Shown here: positions 48,601 to 55,954 of the stretch, in pieces | How positions within the stretch are numbered: the stretch's first letter is position 1 | Layout: every line of letters starts with the position of its first letter | Assembly: GCA_964558415.1 (NCBI GenBank) | Contig: CAZLDI010000010.1 | Location: 1 to 64,000 of the forward strand | Origin: CAZLDI01 sp964558415 | GTDB lineage: Bacteria > Chloroflexota > Dehalococcoidia > SM23-28-2 > RBG-16-64-32 | Direction: 5' to 3' | DNA length: 64,000 bases | The notes under the pieces: model-generated | The model's input: the letters and a program-made list of their open reading frames with translations, nothing else | Told to the model about the DNA's origin: nothing | The model's database searches: none | Position numbers and translations under genes: made by a program

Positions 48601-50516
48601 GCATCACGAAGTCTGACTTCCCCGACCCGGTGATGGCCGGACAGGAGCTGTTCTACACGATCACCGTAACGAACAACGGCCCCAACCCGGCCACTGCGCA
48701 GGTGATCGACATGCTTCCGCCGCAAGTGCAGTACATCGGAAACGACCTCGTGCCGCCGCTCGGCTGCACAGAGTCGCCGCCGGGTCTGTTGCGATGTGAC
48801 GTGGGGGCGCTGGACACGGGCGACTCCATAACATTCGTGATCAAAGTCAGGGTCAGATCGAACGCAGCGCTGCCGAGCGGGTCGACGACGATCATCAATA
48901 CCGCCACGGTCGTGAGCACGGACACCACCGACCCTGACCTCACGGACAACACGGCCTCGGCCACGACGTTCGCGGAGGAGCTGTCAGATCTGACAGTCAC
49001 AAAGATATGCAAGCCGGACGGCCCCCTGCTGGCCGGCGAGACCGGCACGTGCACGATCTACGTCGACAATCTCGGCCCGTCTGACGCCCGGAGCGTGGTG
49101 ATGGAAGACTCCATCGTCAGCGACGGGACCTTCACGATAGGCGCCATCGCAACCAGCCACGGCACGTGCAATCCACCGACTCTATTGAACGTGGTGCACT
49201 GCGACCTGGGCGACCTGACTGCCCTCTCGCCGTCGTCGCCCGGGCGTGCGACGGTCACCGTAGACGTGACGGCGACGGAGCAGATGGACATTAACGACTT
49301 TGCCACGGTGGTGAGTGCAACGCCCGATCCCGACATGTCCAACAACATGGCGCAAGAGTCGCTGAACGTTCAGGCCGTATCGAACCTGGCGCTGACGAAA
49401 TTCGGCCCACCCAGTGCGATCGCGGGCACAAACATCACCTACAACCTCACCGTTACCAACAACGGGCCCTCCACAGCCACGGGCGTGTTGATTGAGGATG
49501 TCCTGTCCAGCAGTGTGACGGTCTTCTCTGTGATTGGAAGCGGCGGCGCCACCTGCAACGCCGGGTTTCCGGGCGACCCATTCCTGCCGACAACCTGCTC
49601 ATACGGAAACCTGGCTCCGTTGGCGAGCCGGACGATGACCATCGTCGTGACGGTCAAGCCGGACGTCCTCGGCACGATCCATAACGATGCCCGTGCTCTT
49701 AGCCAGGTGTTCGATGACGATGCTGTCAACAACCTCGCGACCGTCGCCACAAATGTGACCGGGGAAGCAGATGTGTCCGTGGTCAAGACCGCCACGCCCA
49801 ACCCTGTTGTGGCGGGAACGGCCCTCAGCTACCAGATTACCGTTAGCAACGCCGGACCTTCCGTGGCGGACGATGTCGTGCTCAGTGATCCCCTCAACCT
49901 GAGCCTCACTCTAACCTCGGTTTCCAGTGCTCAGGGAAGCTGCGGGCTCCAGACCAGCACCAACACCGTCGAATGCGCCATCGGCGACATCGCTCCGGGT
50001 GAATCGGTCGTGGTCTACATCTACACCAACGTCGCCGCCTCGCGGTTGCCCAGCCCACCGTCTATTGCGAATACTGCGACGGTGTCGAGTGCCACCTTCG
50101 AAACGAACGGGGCGAACAATTCGAGCATGATCACGACCGGAGTGATCACCCAGGCGGATCTCACCATCACGTTGACGTCGGACAAGGATGTCTACAAACC
50201 GTCCACCGTCATCCATTACACGATCACCGTGAAGAACCTCGGCCCTTCCGACGCCCAAAGCGTCGTGGTGACGCAAATGCTACCGCCGACGAAGACGGCG
50301 ATCTACCAGGGCAACAACGTTGGCTGTCCGGCGCCCGTCGCCCTGACGTTTACCTGCTCTCTGGGTACCATTGAGGCCGGTGGGACGCGCGTAATTCACC
50401 TGGACCTGCTGATTCGCGGGAACAAGCGCACGATATTCCAGACTGCTACCGTCGTGTCGACTACGCCCGACCCGACGACTCCAAACACCTCAACCCGAAT
50501 GGTAACGGTGAAGTAG
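45693..50516 (+). CDS. Giant secreted protein: Asp-box beta-propeller, DDxDG...NDGC repeats, DUF11 repeats
   Basis: 1607 residues with a signal peptide (about 17-42). Residues about 45-720 form a sialidase/VPS10-like propeller with Asp-box-type turns (TTDGGVSWNHV, SNDSGATWSF, DNGGSWTKAF). Within and after it come at least six Asp-rich, Cys-containing units of the form C-x-N-x(2)-DDDGD...VNDGCP, probably calcium-binding and disulphide-linked. From about 965 to the end are five or six DUF11 units (LSITKSDFPDPVMAGQEL and similar), each an immunoglobulin-like module. No anchor is seen. It is probably a surface or matrix protein. Confidence 0.85.
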   Translation: MTSRGRTLTTGTRWWRRSVLPLISVLTLSSLLGVMQARVPAAEAVLPPPPAVAEYDFGGAGPPGDLIFGGRSVGVDISPSDITVAFEGSESGGLAKTTDGGVSWNHVFGFPQFRMSDVSFDPNDSNILYATTFFDGAVPAQTQSGVWRSTNGGAAWGRASVPFACTNTPNAYGIGTALGADTHQKVFVGTDCGVAYSNDSGATWSFADPSGGAPTVFFDVAAVRTGANTAQAYACSGAAGVYTTTVAGAAAPAWTPVLTAFPAVDMSTGNWCQIAISPLNTNVVYLTNQNCPVVGSCTGAFGARVYEIDIPPAGAATITDLSGPLANNREPYVTTHRATDGDATHLDVFFNNGFGMYRQHCINDGNAATVDCPSGADPNCADAVDNDGDQMVNEGCAPAGPNCAGGSTPCPENSGLTPSQCKNAADDDGDAVVNDGCEVMEFFTNGTHVDTTDLAFDTSSPTGCPLLTSNDGGIGRSTNCGSTWADSNAGRRKLQIYNLFGTLRGAGPTQADLYFGTQDNEWFFTLDNGGSWTKAFCCEGFLGRVDYRSPPVALGDIRATFVNCAACSNQTSERGFASRVAWPNPPGGGGNPIPFGNERYAQFSSDLAVAPNFQLYIMRPETGAQCANNTDDDLDTGINNGGAGAVNDGCPAVGGAESGAQCHNNTDDDGGDGGAVNDGCSHIFSPETGGECGNATDDDGDNVVNDGCPQQGTFSETGAGCLDAADDADEDPNTVGNQNDDAAGVNDGCPEVGVWGPMGPTFTQPPDSPIQPSGPVTGPSFFFTVDVDTSQNADSRLRRIAGPMNVGATLSDVTGTGANTLGDVNAYCIQFLCPRLFTVDPADPTRLYAADDTTNQIKFSNDAGLNWQVDSELTPLVTNNGQFLWNGYTGSQVTSIAYDPEDGQRLLVGTETAGIFASVNGGGNWFEIRGSDGVVPLASSFFFDNDHDVIYASTFGRGLWTLTLPDADLSITKSDFPDPVMAGQELFYTITVTNNGPNPATAQVIDMLPPQVQYIGNDLVPPLGCTESPPGLLRCDVGALDTGDSITFVIKVRVRSNAALPSGSTTIINTATVVSTDTTDPDLTDNTASATTFAEELSDLTVTKICKPDGPLLAGETGTCTIYVDNLGPSDARSVVMEDSIVSDGTFTIGAIATSHGTCNPPTLLNVVHCDLGDLTALSPSSPGRATVTVDVTATEQMDINDFATVVSATPDPDMSNNMAQESLNVQAVSNLALTKFGPPSAIAGTNITYNLTVTNNGPSTATGVLIEDVLSSSVTVFSVIGSGGATCNAGFPGDPFLPTTCSYGNLAPLASRTMTIVVTVKPDVLGTIHNDARALSQVFDDDAVNNLATVATNVTGEADVSVVKTATPNPVVAGTALSYQITVSNAGPSVADDVVLSDPLNLSLTLTSVSSAQGSCGLQTSTNTVECAIGDIAPGESVVVYIYTNVAASRLPSPPSIANTATVSSATFETNGANNSSMITTGVITQADLTITLTSDKDVYKPSTVIHYTITVKNLGPSDAQSVVVTQMLPPTKTAIYQGNNVGCPAPVALTFTCSLGTIEAGGTRVIHLDLLIRGNKRTIFQTATVVSTTPDPTTPNTSTRMVTVK

Positions 50517-50536
50517 GCCTGGACCACGGAAGCGTG

Positions 50537-50579
50537 AAGCGGGGGATGCTCACCACACAGTCGCGAGCATCCCCCGCTT
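50537..50579 (+). terminator. Terminator of the giant secreted protein gene
   Basis: AAGCGGGGGATGCTC (50537-50551) pairs perfectly with GAGCATCCCCCGCTT (50565-50579) around a 13-base loop, 20 bases after the stop codon and followed by TTGTATT. Confidence 0.85.
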
Positions 50580-50683
50580 GTATTCAAACGCTCTCTCCTG
50601 GGCCTGACAGGGCGCTTTGGTTGCCTGGCTGAGACTCCCCGTCCGCCGCAAGGAGGGGCGGCAGCTTCAGCTCCGTCCAGCGC

Positions 50684-51880
50684 TCAGCCTGCGGAAAGCC
50701 GCAGCGCCTTCACCCCACGCACCGCGAACGTCCCTCCCCACTCGGGGTTCGGGTCCAGCAGCCGCAGGCGCGCAAAGCGCTTCAGCAGCGACGCGAACGC
50801 TATCTGCGCCTCCACGCGCGCCAGCGGCGCGCCGAGGCAAAAGTGAATGCCGTCCCCGAACGCCACGCTGTCGGTAGGATTTCGCGAAACGTCCAGCCTG
50901 TCGGGATCGGCGTACTTCGCCGGGTCGCGGTTCGCCGCCGCCAGTATCGCTATCACAATCTCCCCGCGGGCAATCCTTACACCCCCGATATCGGCGTCCA
51001 CCGAAGCCAAGCGGCGCGTGGTATGCACGGGGCCGCTGTGCCGCAGAAACTCCTCGATGGCGGACGGCACAAGCGCTGGGTCGGCGCGCAGGCGCTCAAG
51101 CTCCGCGGGATGCCGCAAGAGCGCAAGCATCCCGTTTGAGATCAGGTGCGTCGTTGTCTCGTTTCCGGCCACCAGGAGGAGGGCTATCGTGCCCAGGATC
51201 TCGTCCTCGCTCAGCACGGAGTCCTGCTCCTCCGCCGCCACGAGCCTGCTTATCAGGTCGTCCTGAGGCTCGCGCCGCCGCGCCTCCATCACCGCCGATA
51301 CGTACTCCACAAGCTCCTCGTTGCTCCGCCGCGCCTCCGCCAGCAGGCTGTAGTCCCCGCCCAGCGTCGCGATCATTGCGTCCGACCAGCGCTTGAACCG
51401 CTCGCGGTCCTCCCGCGGGATGCCCAGCATCTCCGCGATCACGATCACCGGCAGCGGCCAGGCCAGCGTCGGTACCAGGTCGAATTCGCCGCCATCCAGC
51501 GAGTCCAGCAGCTCGTCCACGATCTGCTGAATCAAGGGGCGCAGGTTCTCGATGCTGCGCGGCGTGAAAGCCTTGCTCACCAGCCGCCGCAGGCGCGTGT
51601 GCTCCGGCGGCTCCGTCGAAAGCATCGTCTCCACGCGGCCCAGGAGGCGCTCCGGGCCTTCCCGCCGCTCGCGCGACAACCTGATCCGCCCACCGCGCCC
51701 CGCCGCCTCACCGAAGCGAGAGTCCGTCAGCAATTGCCGCACCTCGGCGTAACCGGTCACCAGCCACGCCCCGTTCGCCCCACTGCGGTGAACACGGCCG
51801 AGTTCGCGCAGCGCGTGGTACGCGGGGTACGGGTCCCCCATCAACTCCGGCGAAAACGGATCGGGCGTGTCTCTGTTCAT
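50684..51880 (-). CDS. Cytochrome P450 (3 of 3)
   Basis: 398 residues. It has the SKAFTPR substrate-entry region, AGNETT in helix I, EEFLR in helix K and haem loop FGDGIHFCLG. It is a paralogue of the P450 at 43526-44731, with about the same length and conserved blocks. ATG 51880 is chosen at the normal P450 N terminus (MNRDTPDPFSPELMGDPYPA); the reading to 52111 adds an improbable basic leader that overlaps ychF. It is divergent from ychF. Confidence 0.92.
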   Translation of the reverse strand: MNRDTPDPFSPELMGDPYPAYHALRELGRVHRSGANGAWLVTGYAEVRQLLTDSRFGEAAGRGGRIRLSRERREGPERLLGRVETMLSTEPPEHTRLRRLVSKAFTPRSIENLRPLIQQIVDELLDSLDGGEFDLVPTLAWPLPVIVIAEMLGIPREDRERFKRWSDAMIATLGGDYSLLAEARRSNEELVEYVSAVMEARRREPQDDLISRLVAAEEQDSVLSEDEILGTIALLLVAGNETTTHLISNGMLALLRHPAELERLRADPALVPSAIEEFLRHSGPVHTTRRLASVDADIGGVRIARGEIVIAILAAANRDPAKYADPDRLDVSRNPTDSVAFGDGIHFCLGAPLARVEAQIAFASLLKRFARLRLLDPNPEWGGTFAVRGVKALRLSAG

Positions 51881-51974
51881 CTGCTTGCCTGGTCTCGGCG
51901 TCATCATTAGAGTCCCTGCTGCCGCGCGAGTCAACCGCTCAGCACGTTGACCCCCGGCGAAGCCCCTCTTACGC

Positions 51975-53054
51975 TTGCCCGAGAGCGAACCCTTGGACGT
52001 TGCGATCGTAGGCCTTCCCCAGTCCGGCAAGAGCACGCTGTTCGCCGCCCTCGCCGCCGGGCACGCCAGCGCCACCGCCGACGCCCGCGCCGGCAGCGTC
52101 GGCGTCGTCAAGCTCCCGGACGAGCGCCTCTACCGGCTCGCCGCCCTCGTGCAGGCGAAGAAGGTCACGCCGATCGAGGTCGCGCTGCACGACCTGCCCG
52201 CCCTCTTCGAGCGCGGCGCCGCGCCCTCCGGCCCGGCCGCCGAGACGCTGTCCCGCGCCGAGGCGCTACTCCACGTCGTCTGGGCCTTCGACCGGCCCGA
52301 CGGCGACCCGGCCACTGACGTGAAGACCTTCGACGCCGAACTGATGCTCTTCGACCTCGGCATCATCGAGCGGCGTCTCGAGAAGCTTGACATCACGGTA
52401 CGATCGGGCCGCCCGGATGAGCGCGAGAGCGGCGGGCGCGAGCAGGCGCTCCTCCAACGCTGCAAGCAGCACCTGGAACGCGAGGAACCGCTGCGCGACG
52501 TGATGACCGACGCCCAGGACGTGAAGGCGCTATCCAACTTCGGGCTCCTGTCGCTCAAGCCGATGCTCTGTGTCCTGAACCTCGGCGAAGAAGACGCCGG
52601 CGACGCAGCTTCGATTGCCGACAAGCACCGTCCGGCCCTGGCCGGCGCGGGAACAAGCGTCGTCGCCATCTGCGCGAAGCTGGAGGCGGAGCTCGCCGAA
52701 CTCTCCCCGGACGACGCCGCCGAGTTCCGCCGCGAGATGGGCGTCGAAGCCGGCGCGACCGATCGGGTGCTTGCCGCGCTCCAGGAGCTGCTGGCCCTCA
52801 TCACCTTCTTCACCGCAGGCGAGAAGGAGACGCGCGCCTGGACGCTGCCCGCCGGTGGCACCGCGCTCCAGGCCGCCGGCCGCATCCACACTGACATCGA
52901 ACGCGGCTTCATCCGCGCCGAGGTGATCGCCTGGGACAAGCTGCTCGAACTCGGTTCGCACGTCGAGGCGCGGAAGGTCGGGCAACTGCGCACGGAAGGC
53001 AAGCAGTACCTGGTGCACGACGGCGATGTGATCAACGTGCTGTTTAACGTCTAG
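51975..53054 (+). CDS. ychF: Ribosome-binding ATPase YchF
   Basis: 359-residue Obg-family protein that binds ATP and the 50S subunit. The P-loop is GLPQSGKST (the usual form is NVGKS), followed by a coiled-coil insertion (about 125-175) and a C-terminal TGS domain with the hallmark FFTAGEKETRAW, AGRIHTDIERGFIRAEVI and EGKQYLVHDGD. The expected NxxE specificity motif region (LCVLNLGEED) lies near 200. The start is taken as TTG 51975; a TTG six codons later is possible. Confidence 0.88.
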   Translation: MPESEPLDVAIVGLPQSGKSTLFAALAAGHASATADARAGSVGVVKLPDERLYRLAALVQAKKVTPIEVALHDLPALFERGAAPSGPAAETLSRAEALLHVVWAFDRPDGDPATDVKTFDAELMLFDLGIIERRLEKLDITVRSGRPDERESGGREQALLQRCKQHLEREEPLRDVMTDAQDVKALSNFGLLSLKPMLCVLNLGEEDAGDAASIADKHRPALAGAGTSVVAICAKLEAELAELSPDDAAEFRREMGVEAGATDRVLAALQELLALITFFTAGEKETRAWTLPAGGTALQAAGRIHTDIERGFIRAEVIAWDKLLELGSHVEARKVGQLRTEGKQYLVHDGDVINVLFNV

Positions 53055-53078
53055 CGCCGATCACCCGCAACCAACCCC

Positions 53079-53084
53079 TATAAT
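53079..53084 (+). promoter_or_regulatory. -10 box placed for a leaderless message
   Basis: TATAAT, six bases, then GTG 53091; no ribosome site. Confidence 0.55.
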
Positions 53085-53090
53085 ATCCCC

Positions 53091-53468
53091 GTGTCCATCC
53101 TCTCTCTACACCACGTCCAGCTAAACATCCCTGCTGGTCAGTCGGACGAAGCGCGGCGCTTCTACGCGGAGTTGCTGGGGCTTGAAGAGATGCCCAGACC
53201 GCGGTCCCTCAGCGCCGCCGGACGGAAGGGCGCCTGGTACCACTGTGGCGACCAGGAGCTCCACATCTTCTTCAACCCCGACCCGGAGTCAACCTCCGAT
53301 ACCAGCAGCCGCCATCCCGCCTTCCTCATGGACGGCCTCGGTGCGCTCGCCGACCGCCTGCGTGAGGCCGGCGTCCCTGTTGAGCAAGCGATCCCGATTG
53401 ACGGGCGCGAGCGCTTCTTCTGCCGCGACCCCGGCGGCAACCGGCTGGAGTTCCTCTCTCTCACGTAG
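53091..53468 (+). CDS. Glyoxalase/VOC-superfamily protein
   Basis: 125 residues forming a two-module betaalphabetabetabeta fold. Metal-binding positions appear as His8 in LHHVQL, His in ELHIFF and Glu in NRLEFLSL near the end. The FYAELLGLEE and RDPGGNRLEF patterns are those of glyoxalase/bleomycin resistance family proteins. The substrate is not predictable. It abuts the XdhC-like gene with no gap, so the two are probably co-transcribed. Confidence 0.8.
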   Translation: MSILSLHHVQLNIPAGQSDEARRFYAELLGLEEMPRPRSLSAAGRKGAWYHCGDQELHIFFNPDPESTSDTSSRHPAFLMDGLGALADRLREAGVPVEQAIPIDGRERFFCRDPGGNRLEFLSLT

Positions 53469-54293
53469 ATGGAGTCTCGTGAACTCAACGTCCTCATCGC
53501 AGCTGAGGCGATCGCGGCGCATGAAGGCGGGCCGCCCGTCGCCGTCGCCACGGTCATTGAGGCGCCGCCCGGCGCTGAGGCGCTCGTCGGCGCGAAGCTC
53601 CTCGTCCGGGCTGACGGCTCAACCGCAGGCGCTATCGGCGAAGCCCGGTTAGCTGCCGCCATCGTCGCTCAGGCGCGTGACGCCCTCCGCCGCGGCGGGG
53701 TTGAAACGGTCTACCTGACACCTGAGGGCCGCCGCGTCAGCAGGACCGATTCGGGCGATGCCGTCAGCGTCATGCTGGAAGTGCACCAGCGCCCCGCCCG
53801 GCTGCTGATCGTCGGCGGCGGCCACGTGGGTAAGGCGCTGGCCACGATAGGCCACCTCTGCGGGTTCACGATCGAGGTCATCGACGACCGCCCCGAGTTC
53901 GCCAACGCTGATCGCTTCCCGGAGGCGGAGCGCATCACCTGCGGCCGCTTCGAGGAGGTCCTCCGCGATTACCCGGTCGATTCCAGCACCCACGCCGTTT
54001 GCGTCACCCGCGGCCACAAGCACGACGAGACCAGCCTGCGCCTCCTCGCCGCCTCGCCCGCCGCCTACGTCGGCATGATCGGCTCCAAGCGGCGCGTCGC
54101 GGCGGTGCTCCAGCACATCGTCGAGGACGGCGTCGACGCGGACGCGGTCGCTCGCGTGCACACGCCGATCGGTCTGGACATCGGAGCGGAGACGCCGGAG
54201 GAGATCGCCGTTGCGATCATGGCGGAGATCATCCTGACGCGTCGCGGCGGTACCGCCGTCCGAATGCGCCGGACGCAGACCCGCCCTCAGTAG
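53469..54293 (+). CDS. XdhC/CoxI-family protein, Rossmann type, lacking the GGGC motif
   Basis: 274 residues. The C-terminal XdhC Rossmann domain is clear: LLIVGGGHVGKALATI near 113-128, RGHKHDETSLRLL, YVGMIGSKRR and TPIGLDIGAETPEEIAVAI. The N-terminal XdhC domain is present in outline (VLVGAKLLVRADGSTAGAI), but where family members have GTIGGGCxE it reads GAIGEARL. XdhC proteins insert the sulfurated molybdenum cofactor into xanthine dehydrogenase-type enzymes. No such enzyme is in the window. It directly follows the VOC gene. Confidence 0.82.
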   Translation: MESRELNVLIAAEAIAAHEGGPPVAVATVIEAPPGAEALVGAKLLVRADGSTAGAIGEARLAAAIVAQARDALRRGGVETVYLTPEGRRVSRTDSGDAVSVMLEVHQRPARLLIVGGGHVGKALATIGHLCGFTIEVIDDRPEFANADRFPEAERITCGRFEEVLRDYPVDSSTHAVCVTRGHKHDETSLRLLAASPAAYVGMIGSKRRVAAVLQHIVEDGVDADAVARVHTPIGLDIGAETPEEIAVAIMAEIILTRRGGTAVRMRRTQTRPQ

Positions 54294-54339
54294 TGGCGCT
54301 GGGACGCGCTCGTACCCCGAGCCTCCAGCGCATGGTCTA

Positions 54340-54372
54340 CCGCTCGTCCTGAGGCTCTCGTAGGACGAGCGG
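54340..54372 (+). repeat. Interspersed hairpin repeat, inner stem GTCCT/AGGAC
   Basis: A perfect 11-bp stem with loop GAGGCTCTCGT, about 30 kb from the next nearest copy, showing that the family is dispersed. Confidence 0.8.
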
Positions 54373-54449
54373 AGTGGTGATCTCTCGCCTCAGCGGACCC
54401 CCGGTTCGGGCAGTTCACCCAGCGGCTGACGCGTTATTGCATAAACGAA

Positions 54450-54479
54450 TTGACATTATAGCTATTCCTATTCTACGCT
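54450..54479 (+). promoter_or_regulatory. Promoter of the aquaporin gene
   Basis: TTGACA (54450-54455) and a weak TACGCT (54474-54479) at 18-base spacing lie in an unusually AT-rich stretch. The ribosome site AAGGAGG lies just before ATG 54540. Confidence 0.45.
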
Positions 54480-54539
54480 TGGCCCTGGTCGTTGCGGCGG
54501 TGTCCGCACGTTCACGGTTAGCCGACAAGGAGGGCCGAT

Positions 54540-55292
54540 ATGGGCCAGTTTGACATGTCAGCGGAGTCGCTCGGCTTCACCAGCGCCGACATCACACCAA
54601 AGACATACCGCGCGGCGCTCGCCGAATTCATCGCGACGCTGCTATTCGTGTTTATCGGCGCCGGGAGCGTCGTGACCGTCGGAGGGGTACTGAGCTCGCC
54701 GCTTGAGGGAGGATCGCTCACGGCAGTGGCGTTGGCGCACGGGTTGGCGATCGCCGTGCTCGTAGCGGCGACGGCGAAGATCTCCGGTGGACATATCAAC
54801 CCCGCCGTGACCTTTGCGGCCGTGGTCACCCGCCGAATGAAGGTGGGTCCCGGCCTGCTGTATGTGGCGGCACAGCTACTCGGCGCCGTCGTTGCGGCCC
54901 TTCTCCTGGATGCGGTAGTGTTGTCCAGCTTCGAGGGTAGCCTGGGCGCGCACTCGCTGAATACAGAAGCCCTATCGAGCGATGGGGCTGGAGTGGTCGT
55001 TGAGATCATCCTGACATTCCTGCTGGTCTTCGTCGTCTTCGCGACCGCGATCGACAAGCGCGGGATGGCGAACCTCGCGCCGATCGCAATCGGACTGGCT
55101 GTGCTGATCGACCACTTCGTGGGCGTGCCGCTCACGGGGGCGTCGATGAACCCCGCGCGCTCGTTCGGGCCGGCGCTGGTGGCGAACGAATGGAGCGACC
55201 ACTGGGTCTACTGGGTGGGCCCGCTGGCGGGCGGCGCACTGGCGGCGCTCGTGTACCAGTACGTCTTCCTGGCCGACGACGACGAAGCGTAG
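54540..55292 (+). CDS. Aquaporin (MIP family)
   Basis: 250-residue channel with six transmembrane helices and two half-helices carrying NPA at 87-89 (GGHINPAVTF) and 204-206 (ASMNPARSFGPA). Arg207 after the second NPA is the selectivity-filter arginine, and a His (DHFVG) near 191 favours a water-type over a glycerol-type channel. The N-terminal 22 residues are an extra soluble segment. Confidence 0.92.
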   Translation: MGQFDMSAESLGFTSADITPKTYRAALAEFIATLLFVFIGAGSVVTVGGVLSSPLEGGSLTAVALAHGLAIAVLVAATAKISGGHINPAVTFAAVVTRRMKVGPGLLYVAAQLLGAVVAALLLDAVVLSSFEGSLGAHSLNTEALSSDGAGVVVEIILTFLLVFVVFATAIDKRGMANLAPIAIGLAVLIDHFVGVPLTGASMNPARSFGPALVANEWSDHWVYWVGPLAGGALAALVYQYVFLADDDEA

Positions 55293-55353
55293 CGGCGACG
55301 GCGATAGAGGTCGCGCCGGGTAAGCCAGCAGTTCCGCCGAGCTTCGCCGGCCC

Positions 55354-55818
55354 TCAGGCCCGCCAGACTAGCGGCGGCTTGCCCGCCATCACGTCGTGGA
55401 TCGACGAAAGCTCGATCCGCCAAGGCGTTAGCTTGAGCAGGCCGAGTCCCGGGTCCTCCGGCGACTTCCAGATCATCCCGAGATCGTAGCCCAGCGGCGG
55501 CGCCGTGGCGCCATAGAGCGCCCAGAGACGGCGCTTCTCGCCGCCGCCGTCCTCCCACGTCGCAACGCAATCGGCGTAGACCTGCTGGTGCTGCGGGTCC
55601 CAGTACGTAAGCGAGACGTGGGCGTTGCCGGCAAGGTGCCTGGTCTTCAGCGACTCTCGTCGCGTGGCGATCCAGCCAGTGGCGCCTTCCCAGATGGGGT
55701 GCAGGATGCGCGACCGGGGACGCCCCTGACGATCGATCGTAGCGACGGTGCACCAGACGATGCGTGTGACCCGGCGGCTGAACTCATCCTGGATCTCCGA
55801 GAACTCCGCGACGTCCAT
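55354..55818 (-). CDS. Pyridoxamine 5'-phosphate oxidase-like flavin-binding protein
   Basis: 154 residues with the split beta-barrel pattern VWCTVATIDRQGRPRSRILH, GWIATRRESLKTRHL and HVSLTYWDPQHQQVY, typical of small PPOX/FMN- or F420-binding proteins. The exact cofactor and reaction are not predictable. GCCAGGAGGCC precedes ATG 55818. It is convergent with the aquaporin gene. Confidence 0.82.
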   Translation of the reverse strand: MDVAEFSEIQDEFSRRVTRIVWCTVATIDRQGRPRSRILHPIWEGATGWIATRRESLKTRHLAGNAHVSLTYWDPQHQQVYADCVATWEDGGGEKRRLWALYGATAPPLGYDLGMIWKSPEDPGLGLLKLTPWRIELSSIHDVMAGKPPLVWRA

Positions 55819-55954
55819 TTTGGCCTCCTGGCTACGTTCAGGGTGGCAGCGCGCCGCTCATCGTAGCACGCCGGGGTAAGGGTCGGTTAAGTCGGGTAAC
55901 GCCTCGCGCGGGGGTGGCGTCTCTGTTTACGGATTCCCAAAGCACTGGACCATT

